Positions 8,977-17,302 of a stretch of 24,653 nucleotides of DNA are shown here, in pieces (the stretch's first letter is position 1; each line of letters starts with the position of its first letter). The notes under the pieces are model-generated. The model saw only the letters and a list, made by a program, of their open reading frames with translations. It was not told the origin of the DNA and made no database searches. A program made the translations under genes and the position numbers. The DNA comes from a virus. The DNA lies in IMG/VR virus record IMGVR_UViG_3300023210_000209, positions 1-24,653 of that record. One strand, written 5' to 3'.

Positions 8977-11900
8977 TTATACTATATAAAAATTATAACC
9001 CGTTGTATTTATAGTGGTGGTTGTAGTGCCTTTTAAACCGGTAGTTTGGCAAACCATACAGTTGAAAAATAAATCATAAGCTTCTTGGTATGTTGCGCCA
9101 TAGAAAAAACCGGGGTTTGTAGCGGGACCGCAAGCGTTATTTATATCATCCGCAGCATTAGTTCTATCTATTGCAATATTTCCATTACCGTCATCTTGCG
9201 AAGTAACCAAACTATTCCAGTCATATTCCCAAAAATACCATCCGTCTAGGTTTGGATCATTTTGATCTGTAATTTCAATTAAAACAGCTGGGTATACATC
9301 ATCTACGGTTTCACCTTGGCAGCGATAACGGAACTCTCTTTGTATTATAGTATTTGGCACGGTACCAACCTCAAATGTAATTGTTAGTGTATCCGTGCAG
9401 CCGCCAGCATCTGTAACTGTAAGTTCTATAGTATAATCTTCAACGGTAGTATTGCCTGAGGTATTTAACACTTGGCAAGTAGATAGTAAAGCTGTATTAC
9501 TATAGGATACCGTAAAATAATTTACAGTGCCAGTAACTGATCCGGTCTGGCTGGTGATTGCCCATGTTAAGTCTTTTCCTGTGTTTTGGTTAGGATCTAT
9601 TATATTTGCTCCATTTTTGCCTGTAACAGTTAAAATAGGAGATTGAGCAATAGGTATTCTTCCTAAATCTATAGTGTTACTAACTATAGGCGTAACTCCA
9701 TCAGCTTCATATATAGCAGGACAAACATTTAATAATAAAGCCTCTTGCGTTATTATTACTGGCGGATTATTATTTCCAGCCCCGTCATTTGTGACTAATG
9801 TAAATGAAAAATCAAACTGTCTAACCGAAGCATTAGCCCCGAAGTATATATTATTTACAAATTCTTGGGTAACTTCAATGTTATATATATGTGTACCTGG
9901 AGTTTGTTCCACAAGTATAAAGTAAGGATTTGTCGCACCCGTTCCACCAACTAATTGAGGTGTACTTTGTCTATCATAAACAGAGTCTAAAGTAAGACTT
10001 GTAATTTCGGCTGCCGGTATATTTGTGCCAAAACTATCAACCGGCTGAAAATCAGACGCTAGTACGTTTTCGCCTATCTCAATAGCCTCATTAAATAATA
10101 ATGTATTCCAGTCGCTAAATCCTGTTACTAAATTGCTGTTTGAATTACCTATTATTGTGTTTAACTCATCAATTATACCACTTGTTGATGTTTCCCAAAA
10201 TATATCTAATCTTGACTCAACCGGCTCTGTTTCATATATTGCAAGGTTTTCAATACTCTGATAAGGAGTTGATCCTGCTAATTGACCAAATTGTAGTCTA
10301 GATAATTGTGATGTAGAAACAGTAGCGGTCAAAGGATCGGAGCTATTTTCATAAAACATAAAAATTGGTTCCGTCTGAGTAACAGGTAATGTTCTGGCAT
10401 CATTCGGGAATAGCTCAAGCAATTCTTGGATATTAGTTGTTGTAAATGATTTTTTATTTGGATAAAATTGCTGGTTACCAGTATTTGAAAACCCAAAGCT
10501 TCCGTTAGGATAATTACCCGTATCTGTGTCTAGATTATTTACCCGCCCAAATAATCTTACAGAACTTCTAAAGGTTTTATCCTGTGGTCCTACTTCATTT
10601 AAATCTCTTGGAACTTTATTAATATTATCGTTTATTAATGTAGTATAAGATATTTGCGTATTATCACCAGATAAATCACCCCTAAGGGCACCGGATGTAT
10701 ATACATTATAATATTCCTGTTCTGTTTGTTTAACAACAACTTTATATGAGTACCATCCTAATGGATTATAACTCGCGCTACTTTTATCTCCATTATATAA
10801 CCCAGGGTACCCCGTTGAAACATTATTAGCCGCTGGAGCAATTGGACTATTAAATAATATGCGTAATGAATTTCCAAGCCAAGTTGCTTGATTTACGCCC
10901 TCGTCAAAATATGGCGAATAAACAGTGGAACCTGAATAGCTTTGATCGCCTACGCTAACAATATCTTTATTGTTTGACAATATAACAGTTGAGGATCTTC
11001 CAAATCTATCAGACAATACAATACCTACCTGGTATGTTCTGTTTGTTTTTAAAGAATGAGACGGATATTCTATTGAACTTGTGTAGTCGCTATCCGGCCC
11101 AATAGATGGAATAGATAGTGCGCTCCCGCTAAAAACATCAACTAAGCGGTCTACAGTTATGTCAAAAGTATCACCGGGCTGCGGGTTTGGATTTGTTAAA
11201 GAAACTATAGATGCTGTTTCGCTAATACCGGGCCCTGTTATATTTCTATTTATACCAATAGTTCCTGAAACCCATGTTACTGTAAAAGTATATACCCCTG
11301 TTAATCCGGACGTTGGCGCTCCAACTCCTTCCTCGCCTGATGCAATTGTGAAGGCCCTTTTTTCACCAATAGCAACATTATAGTCTAATGATGCCGGTGG
11401 AGTATGCTTGTCTTGAAAATTTCCATAAACAATCCTATTACTAATTACTTCTTGGGATAAAGCCTTTACCGGTATTTTATCATATACACGGATTAATTCT
11501 TTTTCAGGTAATGTTTTATATGGCTTTTTATTTATATATCTATAAACATATTCAGGTGAAGAGCCTGCTGTTTGAATATCGGCAATTGGAACTGATTCTA
11601 CAACATTAACCGCTAGCCCATCTGACTCTTTGTAAAGAATGTCAATTTCTATTATTTTTAAAGCAGAATACAATTCATCTGCATTAAATGGCAATGGAAT
11701 ATTTAAGTCAATACTATTAACTTTATTTTCCATAAATTCTACTATAGTGGATTCAAAAGCAGACTGCTGGTCGCTAACTAGCAATTCTTGATTTAAAAAA
11801 TAGCCGTCTTGCTTTGGAATAAAACAAGACTGTGTAAATGGCGCCATTAAAGAATACTCTCCATCGTCAAATTTAAATCTATAGCTAAATCTTACAAATT

Positions 11901-12804
11901 TATCTTCTAAAAAAGTTGAATTGCCAGCATACCTAGGATTGTAGTATGGATTAAAATTAAAAATTAATTCGTCATCCTGGCTTATGGTAACGGGGCCGGT
12001 TAACGTTACGGTATTTGTTCCAGAAACCCACGCTTGTACTGTTTCTCCTGTATCGGTTAAAATACCAGTAGAATCAATATAACCTACGGTCATTCCCACA
12101 GTAGGCTCCTGTGGATAAAATTGTATGGAAAGGTCAGATATAATTATGTCCGGCGAAGCGACTACGTCGGCAGTTACTATGGCAATTCCGCCATCGGGCA
12201 TAAATTTAGAAACAACGTCTTTCATTGTTGTTTCATAGTCACCTATAGACAGGGTAGATTCGTCGTATAATGTTATAGCTCTAAATGGATTGAATTTTGC
12301 CACAGATATATGATCTTCTGTAGTATAATATCCAATTGTGTTTGAAATATTTATTTTGCGAGGTTGATTTCTATTATCCGTCCAAAATAATAAATTTTCT
12401 AATAAATTTACGCCTGTTATAGGGTATTTTTTAGAAAAATTTAAAAAATTACCACCGCATAACTTTTGGCTGCTATTGTTGGTAGCGTTGTACTGATAGA
12501 TTCCATGGTTAGAGCCAGTGCCAGATGGGACATATGCATCGCCATCATTATCAGTATAAAATAAAAAAGCGGAATTACTAGCATTATCTACAAAATAGCC
12601 AATACATATATAGCCGGCAGAAATTGAAGCAATCGATTTGGCATTTATATTACCTAATACATTTTCTAAAGCGCCAACGTCTTGACCTTCAGATTTGCTT
12701 ACCTGGGCATTTATAGCGTTTCTATATTCTCCGGACGGCATTAATCGCGAGTCCAGGTCTTTATTCATTTTAGACTTTACAAAAGCGTTTTTAACCTCAC
12801 CCAT
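8977..12804 (-). CDS. Large tail protein (muzzle/stabilisation type) with Ig-like insert modules, 1275 aa
   Basis: The N-terminus has MNKDLDSRLMPSGEYRNAIN (residues 13-32) then SEGQDVGALENVLGN, a pattern I associate with large tail or tail-stabilisation proteins of environmental podoviruses. Most of the chain is Asn/Thr/Ser/Gly-rich beta sequence. Two insert modules stand out: one near residues 225-290 (VGMTVGYIDSTGILTDTG, then VTLTGPVTISQDDEL) and a second near 480-560 (INRNITGPGISETASIVSL), both resembling surface repeats of phage tail proteins. Near residues 1035-1165 is a PKD/HYR-like module ending TVTDAGGCTDTLTITFEVG, typical of Bacteroidota surface proteins. The C-terminus is cysteine- and threonine-rich (CMVCQTTGLKGTTTTT). 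The start overlaps the upstream stop by one base (TAATG). It probably forms much of the tail tip and may contact the host surface; exact role inferred. Confidence 0.88.
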   Translation of the reverse strand: MGEVKNAFVKSKMNKDLDSRLMPSGEYRNAINAQVSKSEGQDVGALENVLGNINAKSIASISAGYICIGYFVDNASNSAFLFYTDNDGDAYVPSGTGSNHGIYQYNATNNSSQKLCGGNFLNFSKKYPITGVNLLENLLFWTDNRNQPRKINISNTIGYYTTEDHISVAKFNPFRAITLYDESTLSIGDYETTMKDVVSKFMPDGGIAIVTADVVASPDIIISDLSIQFYPQEPTVGMTVGYIDSTGILTDTGETVQAWVSGTNTVTLTGPVTISQDDELIFNFNPYYNPRYAGNSTFLEDKFVRFSYRFKFDDGEYSLMAPFTQSCFIPKQDGYFLNQELLVSDQQSAFESTIVEFMENKVNSIDLNIPLPFNADELYSALKIIEIDILYKESDGLAVNVVESVPIADIQTAGSSPEYVYRYINKKPYKTLPEKELIRVYDKIPVKALSQEVISNRIVYGNFQDKHTPPASLDYNVAIGEKRAFTIASGEEGVGAPTSGLTGVYTFTVTWVSGTIGINRNITGPGISETASIVSLTNPNPQPGDTFDITVDRLVDVFSGSALSIPSIGPDSDYTSSIEYPSHSLKTNRTYQVGIVLSDRFGRSSTVILSNNKDIVSVGDQSYSGSTVYSPYFDEGVNQATWLGNSLRILFNSPIAPAANNVSTGYPGLYNGDKSSASYNPLGWYSYKVVVKQTEQEYYNVYTSGALRGDLSGDNTQISYTTLINDNINKVPRDLNEVGPQDKTFRSSVRLFGRVNNLDTDTGNYPNGSFGFSNTGNQQFYPNKKSFTTTNIQELLELFPNDARTLPVTQTEPIFMFYENSSDPLTATVSTSQLSRLQFGQLAGSTPYQSIENLAIYETEPVESRLDIFWETSTSGIIDELNTIIGNSNSNLVTGFSDWNTLLFNEAIEIGENVLASDFQPVDSFGTNIPAAEITSLTLDSVYDRQSTPQLVGGTGATNPYFILVEQTPGTHIYNIEVTQEFVNNIYFGANASVRQFDFSFTLVTNDGAGNNNPPVIITQEALLLNVCPAIYEADGVTPIVSNTIDLGRIPIAQSPILTVTGKNGANIIDPNQNTGKDLTWAITSQTGSVTGTVNYFTVSYSNTALLSTCQVLNTSGNTTVEDYTIELTVTDAGGCTDTLTITFEVGTVPNTIIQREFRYRCQGETVDDVYPAVLIEITDQNDPNLDGWYFWEYDWNSLVTSQDDGNGNIAIDRTNAADDINNACGPATNPGFFYGATYQEAYDLFFNCMVCQTTGLKGTTTTTINTTGYNFYIV

Positions 12805-13958
12805 TAATGCTTAATTATTTTAGATTTATTTCTAAATACTTGAGCTATTTCTTCAATTTTTATATTAGACAGGCGGAGCTTAGCATTTCTTAAGTTTGCG
12901 CTTTTTTCTTTTTTAACCCTTTGTATAATGTATTCCGGTACGTTTGTTCTGCCGGATAGTACAGAATACAATATATATGAATAAAAAGCTTCTTCAGCTA
13001 ATTTAGGAACCCGCATATCTGAGTCATAAGCCAGCCCGTCTGAAATATATTCAAATATTATAACCTTACCAACAAGATCTGATGAAAAAGAAAATTTACC
13101 TTCTCTTTCATTTATTGTAAAAAACCCGTTAATTTGTGTTGTTTCTGGGTTTAACCCGTAGCGTTCGCCAAGACCAGCTCTATTATGAACAGCTCCGCTT
13201 ATACTAGAGTCTCCATATGCCTGATCATATCCGCCGGTTATTTGGAGCATATTAGCAGAGTCCCATCTTTGCTCAGTAATAGATGTTCCTTCTATATTGT
13301 TATCAAAGTTATCTTGTGTAGGTATACCCGCTCCATCCTGTACTGGAACTTCCGCAGGGTTTGATGTTAATCTAGTGGGGTATATTACATGCTTAACACC
13401 TAAATCGTCAACCCAAGAAACTTTAACATAATTAACATAATCTTGCGGCAGTGGTACTGTTAAATTATTTGGTATAGATAATTCTTGTGATTTAACAGAT
13501 TTTAAAGTGTCATAACTAAATTCTTGCATTGCTCTTTTTGCAAAAAACAATAAGTCTGTTCTTTTTATTGATGGCACTAATTTTCCATCACCCACATAAA
13601 CCATTAAGAAATTATTGATTATATCATTAATACTTGTATAAGCATAATCTCCATAATTTCTATCTTTAAGCCTAACTCTATAATATCCAGCCGCAAAAGT
13701 TCCTGTAGCTAATATTATTTTATTGTTAATAACACTATATTGGCTAGCAAATGCAGTATATGGTGCAGCGCCGGTTAAGCTATATTCAAATATAAAGTTG
13801 TTTTCAATATATGCAATATTTGTTGGATCCCAAGAAGCGGAATCATAAAGTGCCATTGTTTCATCAAAGGTAAATTGAAATTCTGTCTCTGTCCCAACAG
13901 CTTGAAAACCTTGAGCCCCGGCGTAGTATTGTCTATTGTTTTCGTTTATTAATCCCAT
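12804..13958 (-). CDS. Connector / ring-type head-tail protein, 384 aa
   Basis: Residues ~107-170 read INDIINNFLMVYVGDGK, then KRTDLLFFAKRAMQEFSYDTLKSVKSQELSIP and PLPQDYVNYVKVSW, split here for clarity. This helix-then-strand arrangement is typical of adaptor or ring proteins under the portal in podovirus-like and crAss-like phages, comparable in position to T7 gp11. The N-terminal ~105 residues are beta-rich (FQFTFDETMALY, YYRVRLKDRNYGDYAY) and may be an added domain. The C-terminus is strongly basic (RVKKEKSANLRNAKLR, RNKSKIIKH), as expected for contact with portal, capsid or DNA. It starts after a tandem TAA TAG that ends the upstream gene and overlaps the 1275-aa tail gene by one base. 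Family and role come from motif memory and gene order. Confidence 0.85.
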   Translation of the reverse strand: MGLINENNRQYYAGAQGFQAVGTETEFQFTFDETMALYDSASWDPTNIAYIENNFIFEYSLTGAAPYTAFASQYSVINNKIILATGTFAAGYYRVRLKDRNYGDYAYTSINDIINNFLMVYVGDGKLVPSIKRTDLLFFAKRAMQEFSYDTLKSVKSQELSIPNNLTVPLPQDYVNYVKVSWVDDLGVKHVIYPTRLTSNPAEVPVQDGAGIPTQDNFDNNIEGTSITEQRWDSANMLQITGGYDQAYGDSSISGAVHNRAGLGERYGLNPETTQINGFFTINEREGKFSFSSDLVGKVIIFEYISDGLAYDSDMRVPKLAEEAFYSYILYSVLSGRTNVPEYIIQRVKKEKSANLRNAKLRLSNIKIEEIAQVFRNKSKIIKH

Positions 13959-13961
13959 CTA

Positions 13962-14927
13962 TTAACTTTTTGAATTTACCTCTTCTGCCTGAACAGCTTG
14001 ACTAGCCGCTTGAATAATTTGAGGATCTCTTATTATAATACCGGCATACGCTAATATTCTTAATATAACTTCTGTTTGCTCCGATGGGTGAAGTTCAAAT
14101 TGCGTTGAAGTGCTGGCTGAATAAACATATTGCCCTAAATTACCAACATTAAAGCCCCATGAAACATCAGAAGGTTTTCTTACATAAGATAATGTTATAT
14201 CAGTATAAGGTACTGTTCTTGGATATACATATATACCAGGCATTAGGGTATTTGACCCATTTGTACCAGGCAATGAATTTTCATATATGTATATTGGGAA
14301 GTCAGTTGACGGTCTTGTTAAAGGAGATTTATTTACATATAAAAACTCATTTCTTTCCAGCCTTTGCAGTTCAACCATATCTTTGTAAATAACGGTCCCG
14401 ATACGATGCATGTTTGAAGGCGATCTAAAATACTCATTTGGGTTAACAAAAGAAATCGTTGCAACACCACCGACGCCACCGCTTATTGCGATAACATCTC
14501 CCGAAACATACCCTTCACCGGCATCAGCTATAGTAATCGACTGTATAATACCAGCTGTGGCTATAATATTTAAAGTAAGTCCACTTCCCGTTCCCCCGGT
14601 TGTTGCTACTGCATTTGAAGTAGTATAACCCGTGCCAAAAGAAGTTAATCCTATTGAAACAACAGCCCCCTGTGCAATTCTTGTAACCGGGCCAATTGTT
14701 TTAAATATAGAAATATAATCATCTATATTTTTTTGGCGATCTACATATTCTGTATTAACTTGTGGTATACGTAATTGCTGATTAAGATCTTCAAAGTAAT
14801 TTTCAAAAATCTCTAGCTGTACCTGTGTGGCTGTTTTATTAAACTCATCCGGCGTAAGATAACCACGCTGCTCTTTATTGAGTATAGACAAAACGGTTTG
14901 ATATACAGTATTTACATTTATCGCCAT
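13962..14927 (-). CDS. Connector / ring-type structural protein with inserted GxGY beta module, 321 aa
   Basis: The N-terminal ~80 residues are helical (VYQTVLSILNKEQRGYLTPDEFN, 8 onward, abbreviated here) and, with the second half (MVELQRLERNEFLYVNKSPLTRP and IYVYPRTVPYTDITLSYVRKP), resemble adaptor proteins of the podovirus neck. Residues ~86-162 differ sharply: almost purely Gly/Thr/Ile/Val/Ala with two units, FGTGYTTSNAVATTGG and AGEGYVSGDVIAISGG. This is the GxGY-type beta repeat frequent in phage tail and decoration proteins, probably an accessory exposed domain. The acidic/Gln-rich C-terminus ends QAVQAEEVNSKS. The stop TAA is followed directly by TAG and then the next ATG. The start lies beyond a long hairpin in the 67-base spacer. 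Function inferred from position. Confidence 0.83.
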   Translation of the reverse strand: MAINVNTVYQTVLSILNKEQRGYLTPDEFNKTATQVQLEIFENYFEDLNQQLRIPQVNTEYVDRQKNIDDYISIFKTIGPVTRIAQGAVVSIGLTSFGTGYTTSNAVATTGGTGSGLTLNIIATAGIIQSITIADAGEGYVSGDVIAISGGVGGVATISFVNPNEYFRSPSNMHRIGTVIYKDMVELQRLERNEFLYVNKSPLTRPSTDFPIYIYENSLPGTNGSNTLMPGIYVYPRTVPYTDITLSYVRKPSDVSWGFNVGNLGQYVYSASTSTQFELHPSEQTEVILRILAYAGIIIRDPQIIQAASQAVQAEEVNSKS

Positions 14928-14943
14928 TATATTTCTATTGTTT

Positions 14944-14983
14944 ATAATAGATAGGCCACCGTACTGATGGCCATATCCATTAT
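14944..14983 (-). other. Long intercistronic RNA hairpin without U-tract
   Basis: In the spacer between the 254-aa and 321-aa genes, the arms ATAATAGATAGGCCACC and GATGGCCATATCCATTAT (plus-strand reading) fold around the loop GTACT. On the minus-strand RNA this is about 17 pairs, with two G-U wobbles and one bulged U, and a GGCC core on each side. No run of U follows in either direction, so it is not a standard intrinsic terminator. It could be an RNA processing or stabilising element that lets the genes on each side accumulate differently. Confidence 0.6.
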
Positions 14984-14994
14984 ATTATTACATG

Positions 14995-15759
14995 TTATTG
15001 AAATTTTTTCTCTATTGATTTATAAATTTCAACCCCTTCATCGGTTTGTAAAAACGCTGCAAATGCAGAATAAGGATTTTCATCAAACGGGACAGTCATA
15101 AGCTTTTTGCCATTACTAGCCCATGTAAAATATCTTTGGTCCTGCGATAATTTTACAATATTAGCCTCTGTTGCTTTTATTGCAAAATTTCTTAATTGTA
15201 CGTTTTCATCATTCGCCAAATCAATAAATAATCTGGGGTTTCTTTTAGCAAACAATAGAAGATCTCTTTTAATTTCTTTAGAACTCATTGAGGATACATT
15301 AGATCCATTTTCAACCCGCATTATAGCTTCTGCCATATCAATATCTATTGCTTTTGCCAGGTTTAATGCCTCAATTTCTAACTCAATTGTTTCTAATTGA
15401 TCAGTTGCTTCCATTACAGTATCTACTTCGGCATACCTTTTATTTAAATAAGGATGATATATAGATAGTAGTTTCTGCAATGCCTGATATTCTTTTGGAA
15501 CAAATAGGTGTCCGTTTCTAAATAATACGTGCCCTAGTGTAGCTTCGCCCTTTTGTTCATCTCTTAAGGGTGAAGGCATATTAGTTGCATACCTAATTTC
15601 TTTTTGTTCATTTGTTACGGGGTCAAACCAAAGTAATGGTTTATTTATTTTGTGCCTAGTGGGAATTACATATGTTAAAGGCGATCTATTTCCCGTTAAA
15701 TAATAATGCCTGTCTTTAATTTCCCAATTTGTAATTTGAGCTGTTTTTTCTTTAGCCAT
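14995..15759 (-). CDS. Conserved structural-region protein of unknown function, 254 aa
   Basis: I recognise no enzymatic domain. The N-terminus has WEIKDRHYYLTGNRSPLTYV then IPTRHKINKPLLWFDPVTN. A charged helical middle (about residues 105-165, e.g. TIELEIEALNLAKAIDIDMAEAI) and a compact end (SQDQRYFTWASNGKKLMTVP, PYSAFAAFLQTDEG) follow. There is no signal peptide or membrane span. It is the first gene after the capsid terminator and the first of the connector series, so head completion, decoration or neck assembly are all plausible. I cannot choose between them. The start ATG 15759 has an A/T-only leader (TTATTATATC) with no Shine-Dalgarno sequence. Confidence 0.82.
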   Translation of the reverse strand: MAKEKTAQITNWEIKDRHYYLTGNRSPLTYVIPTRHKINKPLLWFDPVTNEQKEIRYATNMPSPLRDEQKGEATLGHVLFRNGHLFVPKEYQALQKLLSIYHPYLNKRYAEVDTVMEATDQLETIELEIEALNLAKAIDIDMAEAIMRVENGSNVSSMSSKEIKRDLLLFAKRNPRLFIDLANDENVQLRNFAIKATEANIVKLSQDQRYFTWASNGKKLMTVPFDENPYSAFAAFLQTDEGVEIYKSIEKKFQ

Positions 15760-15780
15760 GATATAATAAAATTAAATAAT

Positions 15781-15830
15781 TAATAAAAAGTAATAATTAC
15801 CCCTGTCATTACAACAGGGGTAAGAATTAC
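15781..15830 (-). terminator. Rho-independent terminator after the major capsid gene
   Basis: The arms TTACCCCTGT (15797-15806) and ACAGGGGTAA (15814-15823) are perfectly complementary over 10 bp around the 7-base loop CATTACA. A further 5 bp (GTAAT/ATTAC) pair outside a 2x2 internal loop. In the minus-strand transcript the stem is followed by UUUUU and more A/U. It begins 13 bases past the capsid stop, so it probably ends a strong capsid transcript or protects its 3' end. The opposite strand has a weaker T-tract, so the element is best read as serving the minus strand. Confidence 0.85.
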
Positions 15831-15842
15831 ATTTGTTTGGTA

Positions 15843-17297
15843 TTAAGAGTTTTTGAACAATACAAAGTTGTTAGCGCCTTGTACACAAAGACATCTTTCA
15901 GATAGGAAGTGTACTTCCATAGCGTCAAGATCTGATGTATAAGCTCCTCCAACAGAACCGGTAATCCAAGACTTCATTCTACGGTCATCGGCTTGTGAAG
16001 CGCGGTAACGAACATGCAAGAATGGTCGGCGGATATTAGTTCCTAAGATTTGATCATAAACTGTTGAAGTACCAGCAGGAATAAGAACCCCGTCGATAGA
16101 ATCGGTGTGAGTAGCAAATGCTGCAGAACCTCCACGAGTAGAAGCGTCATTCAAATATTTCCAATCAGTCTTATAGAAATCATAAGATCCTCTGCGGAAA
16201 CCATTAAATCCAAGATTTAAGGCCATTTCTTGAGAGTTCTCAAATACACCATAAGAGCTACCGCCTTCATAAAAGCTAGAACCAACACCTACATTAGCAA
16301 GCATATCATCAAACTCTAAGTTAGTATCGCGATCTAAGAAAAGCATGTTTTCCTCAATAGCCCCTTGAGTATCTAGATTTTTAAGAATTGGATCAAAGTC
16401 AACACTTACAGAAGAAAAGCCTCCAGTGTGGATATTTCCTCGTTGCTCGATAGCATAGAAAAGACCATCACTTCCTTTAGCACCTTGTGAAGCAGCAGAA
16501 ATACCACCAGTAGCTTGGCTAGCAGGCTCGGCTTCAACTACAGTCATTTCAAGATAATCTTGGAAACGTAGACGAGTTTCAGATTCAGCTTTTAAATACC
16601 AAAGATAGCCATTAGTTCCATCTTCTGTAATAATTTCTACCCAACCAATTTGAGCAGCATCAGAACCAGAAACTTCATATTTATCTTTAATAATAAGAGG
16701 AGAGTTGCTAAATTGTGTAAAAGTAGCATCAACAGCACCAGTCATTCCTGGTTGTCCTTTTGCAAACTCAGATCCAAATACGAAAACCTTAAGAGCTCCA
16801 GCAGCAGCAACAAGGGCAGCTGCCCATGTAGCAGAATCGTAGGGGTATGCCTCTACTGTAGTATCGGTTACAGCTCCTTTTACAATAGCTTTTTGCTCAG
16901 TACCAGTTGAGGGATCCATAACTACGATCAATTGGTTTTCGCGGATAGCGTGAGCATGCTGCCCAGAACCAGTTCCAATTGCAGTGGCTGAATCTTGAAT
17001 AGTAATAGTAGCGTCGTTGTTAGCTGTAAGCGAACAAGCGTCATAAGAAATGTGTAGTCTATTTTGCTCGCTCCATACAACTTGATCAGAAGACATTGGC
17101 ATTTCAGCGCCCACCATGTTAAGAAAACCAGATAATGTTCTGTTTCCATAGCGCTCTACTTCAGCCTCGTATACTTCTGGCAAATATTGCTGAGCAAAGT
17201 TACCACCTGTTCCAGAGGTAAAATCAATATAATTTGTTGCTAAAGCCTGCGGCTTCGCGGTTGGGATTATACTCCCGAAAGCATTATTAAGTGCCAT
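15843..17297 (-). CDS. Major capsid protein, HK97-fold type, 484 aa
   Basis: Position after portal and scaffold, followed by a strong terminator, and composition identify this as the major head protein. The opening MALNNAFGSIIPTAKPQA then YIDFTSGTGGNFAQQYLPEV leads into EVERYGNRTLSGFLNMVG, an N-arm and long-helix arrangement seen in HK97-fold capsids of this phage type. The middle has Ala/Gly/Thr-rich beta sequence (QDSATAIGTGSGQHAHAIRE) and a loop near KGQPGMTGAVDATFTQFSN. The C-terminal part has REGSYDF-like and RRPFLHVRYRASQADDRRM segments. No protease-cleaved prohead sequence is obvious. Its DNA is visibly richer in G+C than its neighbours: for example 33 of 60 bases at 16801-16860 versus 20 of 60 at 18001-18060. 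That fits codon selection for high expression. It starts 5 bases after the scaffold stop, leader TTAAAAATT. Confidence 0.9.
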   Translation of the reverse strand: MALNNAFGSIIPTAKPQALATNYIDFTSGTGGNFAQQYLPEVYEAEVERYGNRTLSGFLNMVGAEMPMSSDQVVWSEQNRLHISYDACSLTANNDATITIQDSATAIGTGSGQHAHAIRENQLIVVMDPSTGTEQKAIVKGAVTDTTVEAYPYDSATWAAALVAAAGALKVFVFGSEFAKGQPGMTGAVDATFTQFSNSPLIIKDKYEVSGSDAAQIGWVEIITEDGTNGYLWYLKAESETRLRFQDYLEMTVVEAEPASQATGGISAASQGAKGSDGLFYAIEQRGNIHTGGFSSVSVDFDPILKNLDTQGAIEENMLFLDRDTNLEFDDMLANVGVGSSFYEGGSSYGVFENSQEMALNLGFNGFRRGSYDFYKTDWKYLNDASTRGGSAAFATHTDSIDGVLIPAGTSTVYDQILGTNIRRPFLHVRYRASQADDRRMKSWITGSVGGAYTSDLDAMEVHFLSERCLCVQGANNFVLFKNS

Positions 17298-17302
17298 AAT
17301 TT

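Noticed and set aside
15107-15400. Plus-strand open frame of 97 codons
   Set aside because: It is antisense to the 254-aa gene, has low-complexity shadow composition and no operon context. The same applies to all other plus-strand frames in the window.
15760-15842. Promoter for the connector genes
   Set aside because: No convincing TAnnTTTG/TTTG pair or sigma-70-like pair; A/T-richness alone is not evidence.
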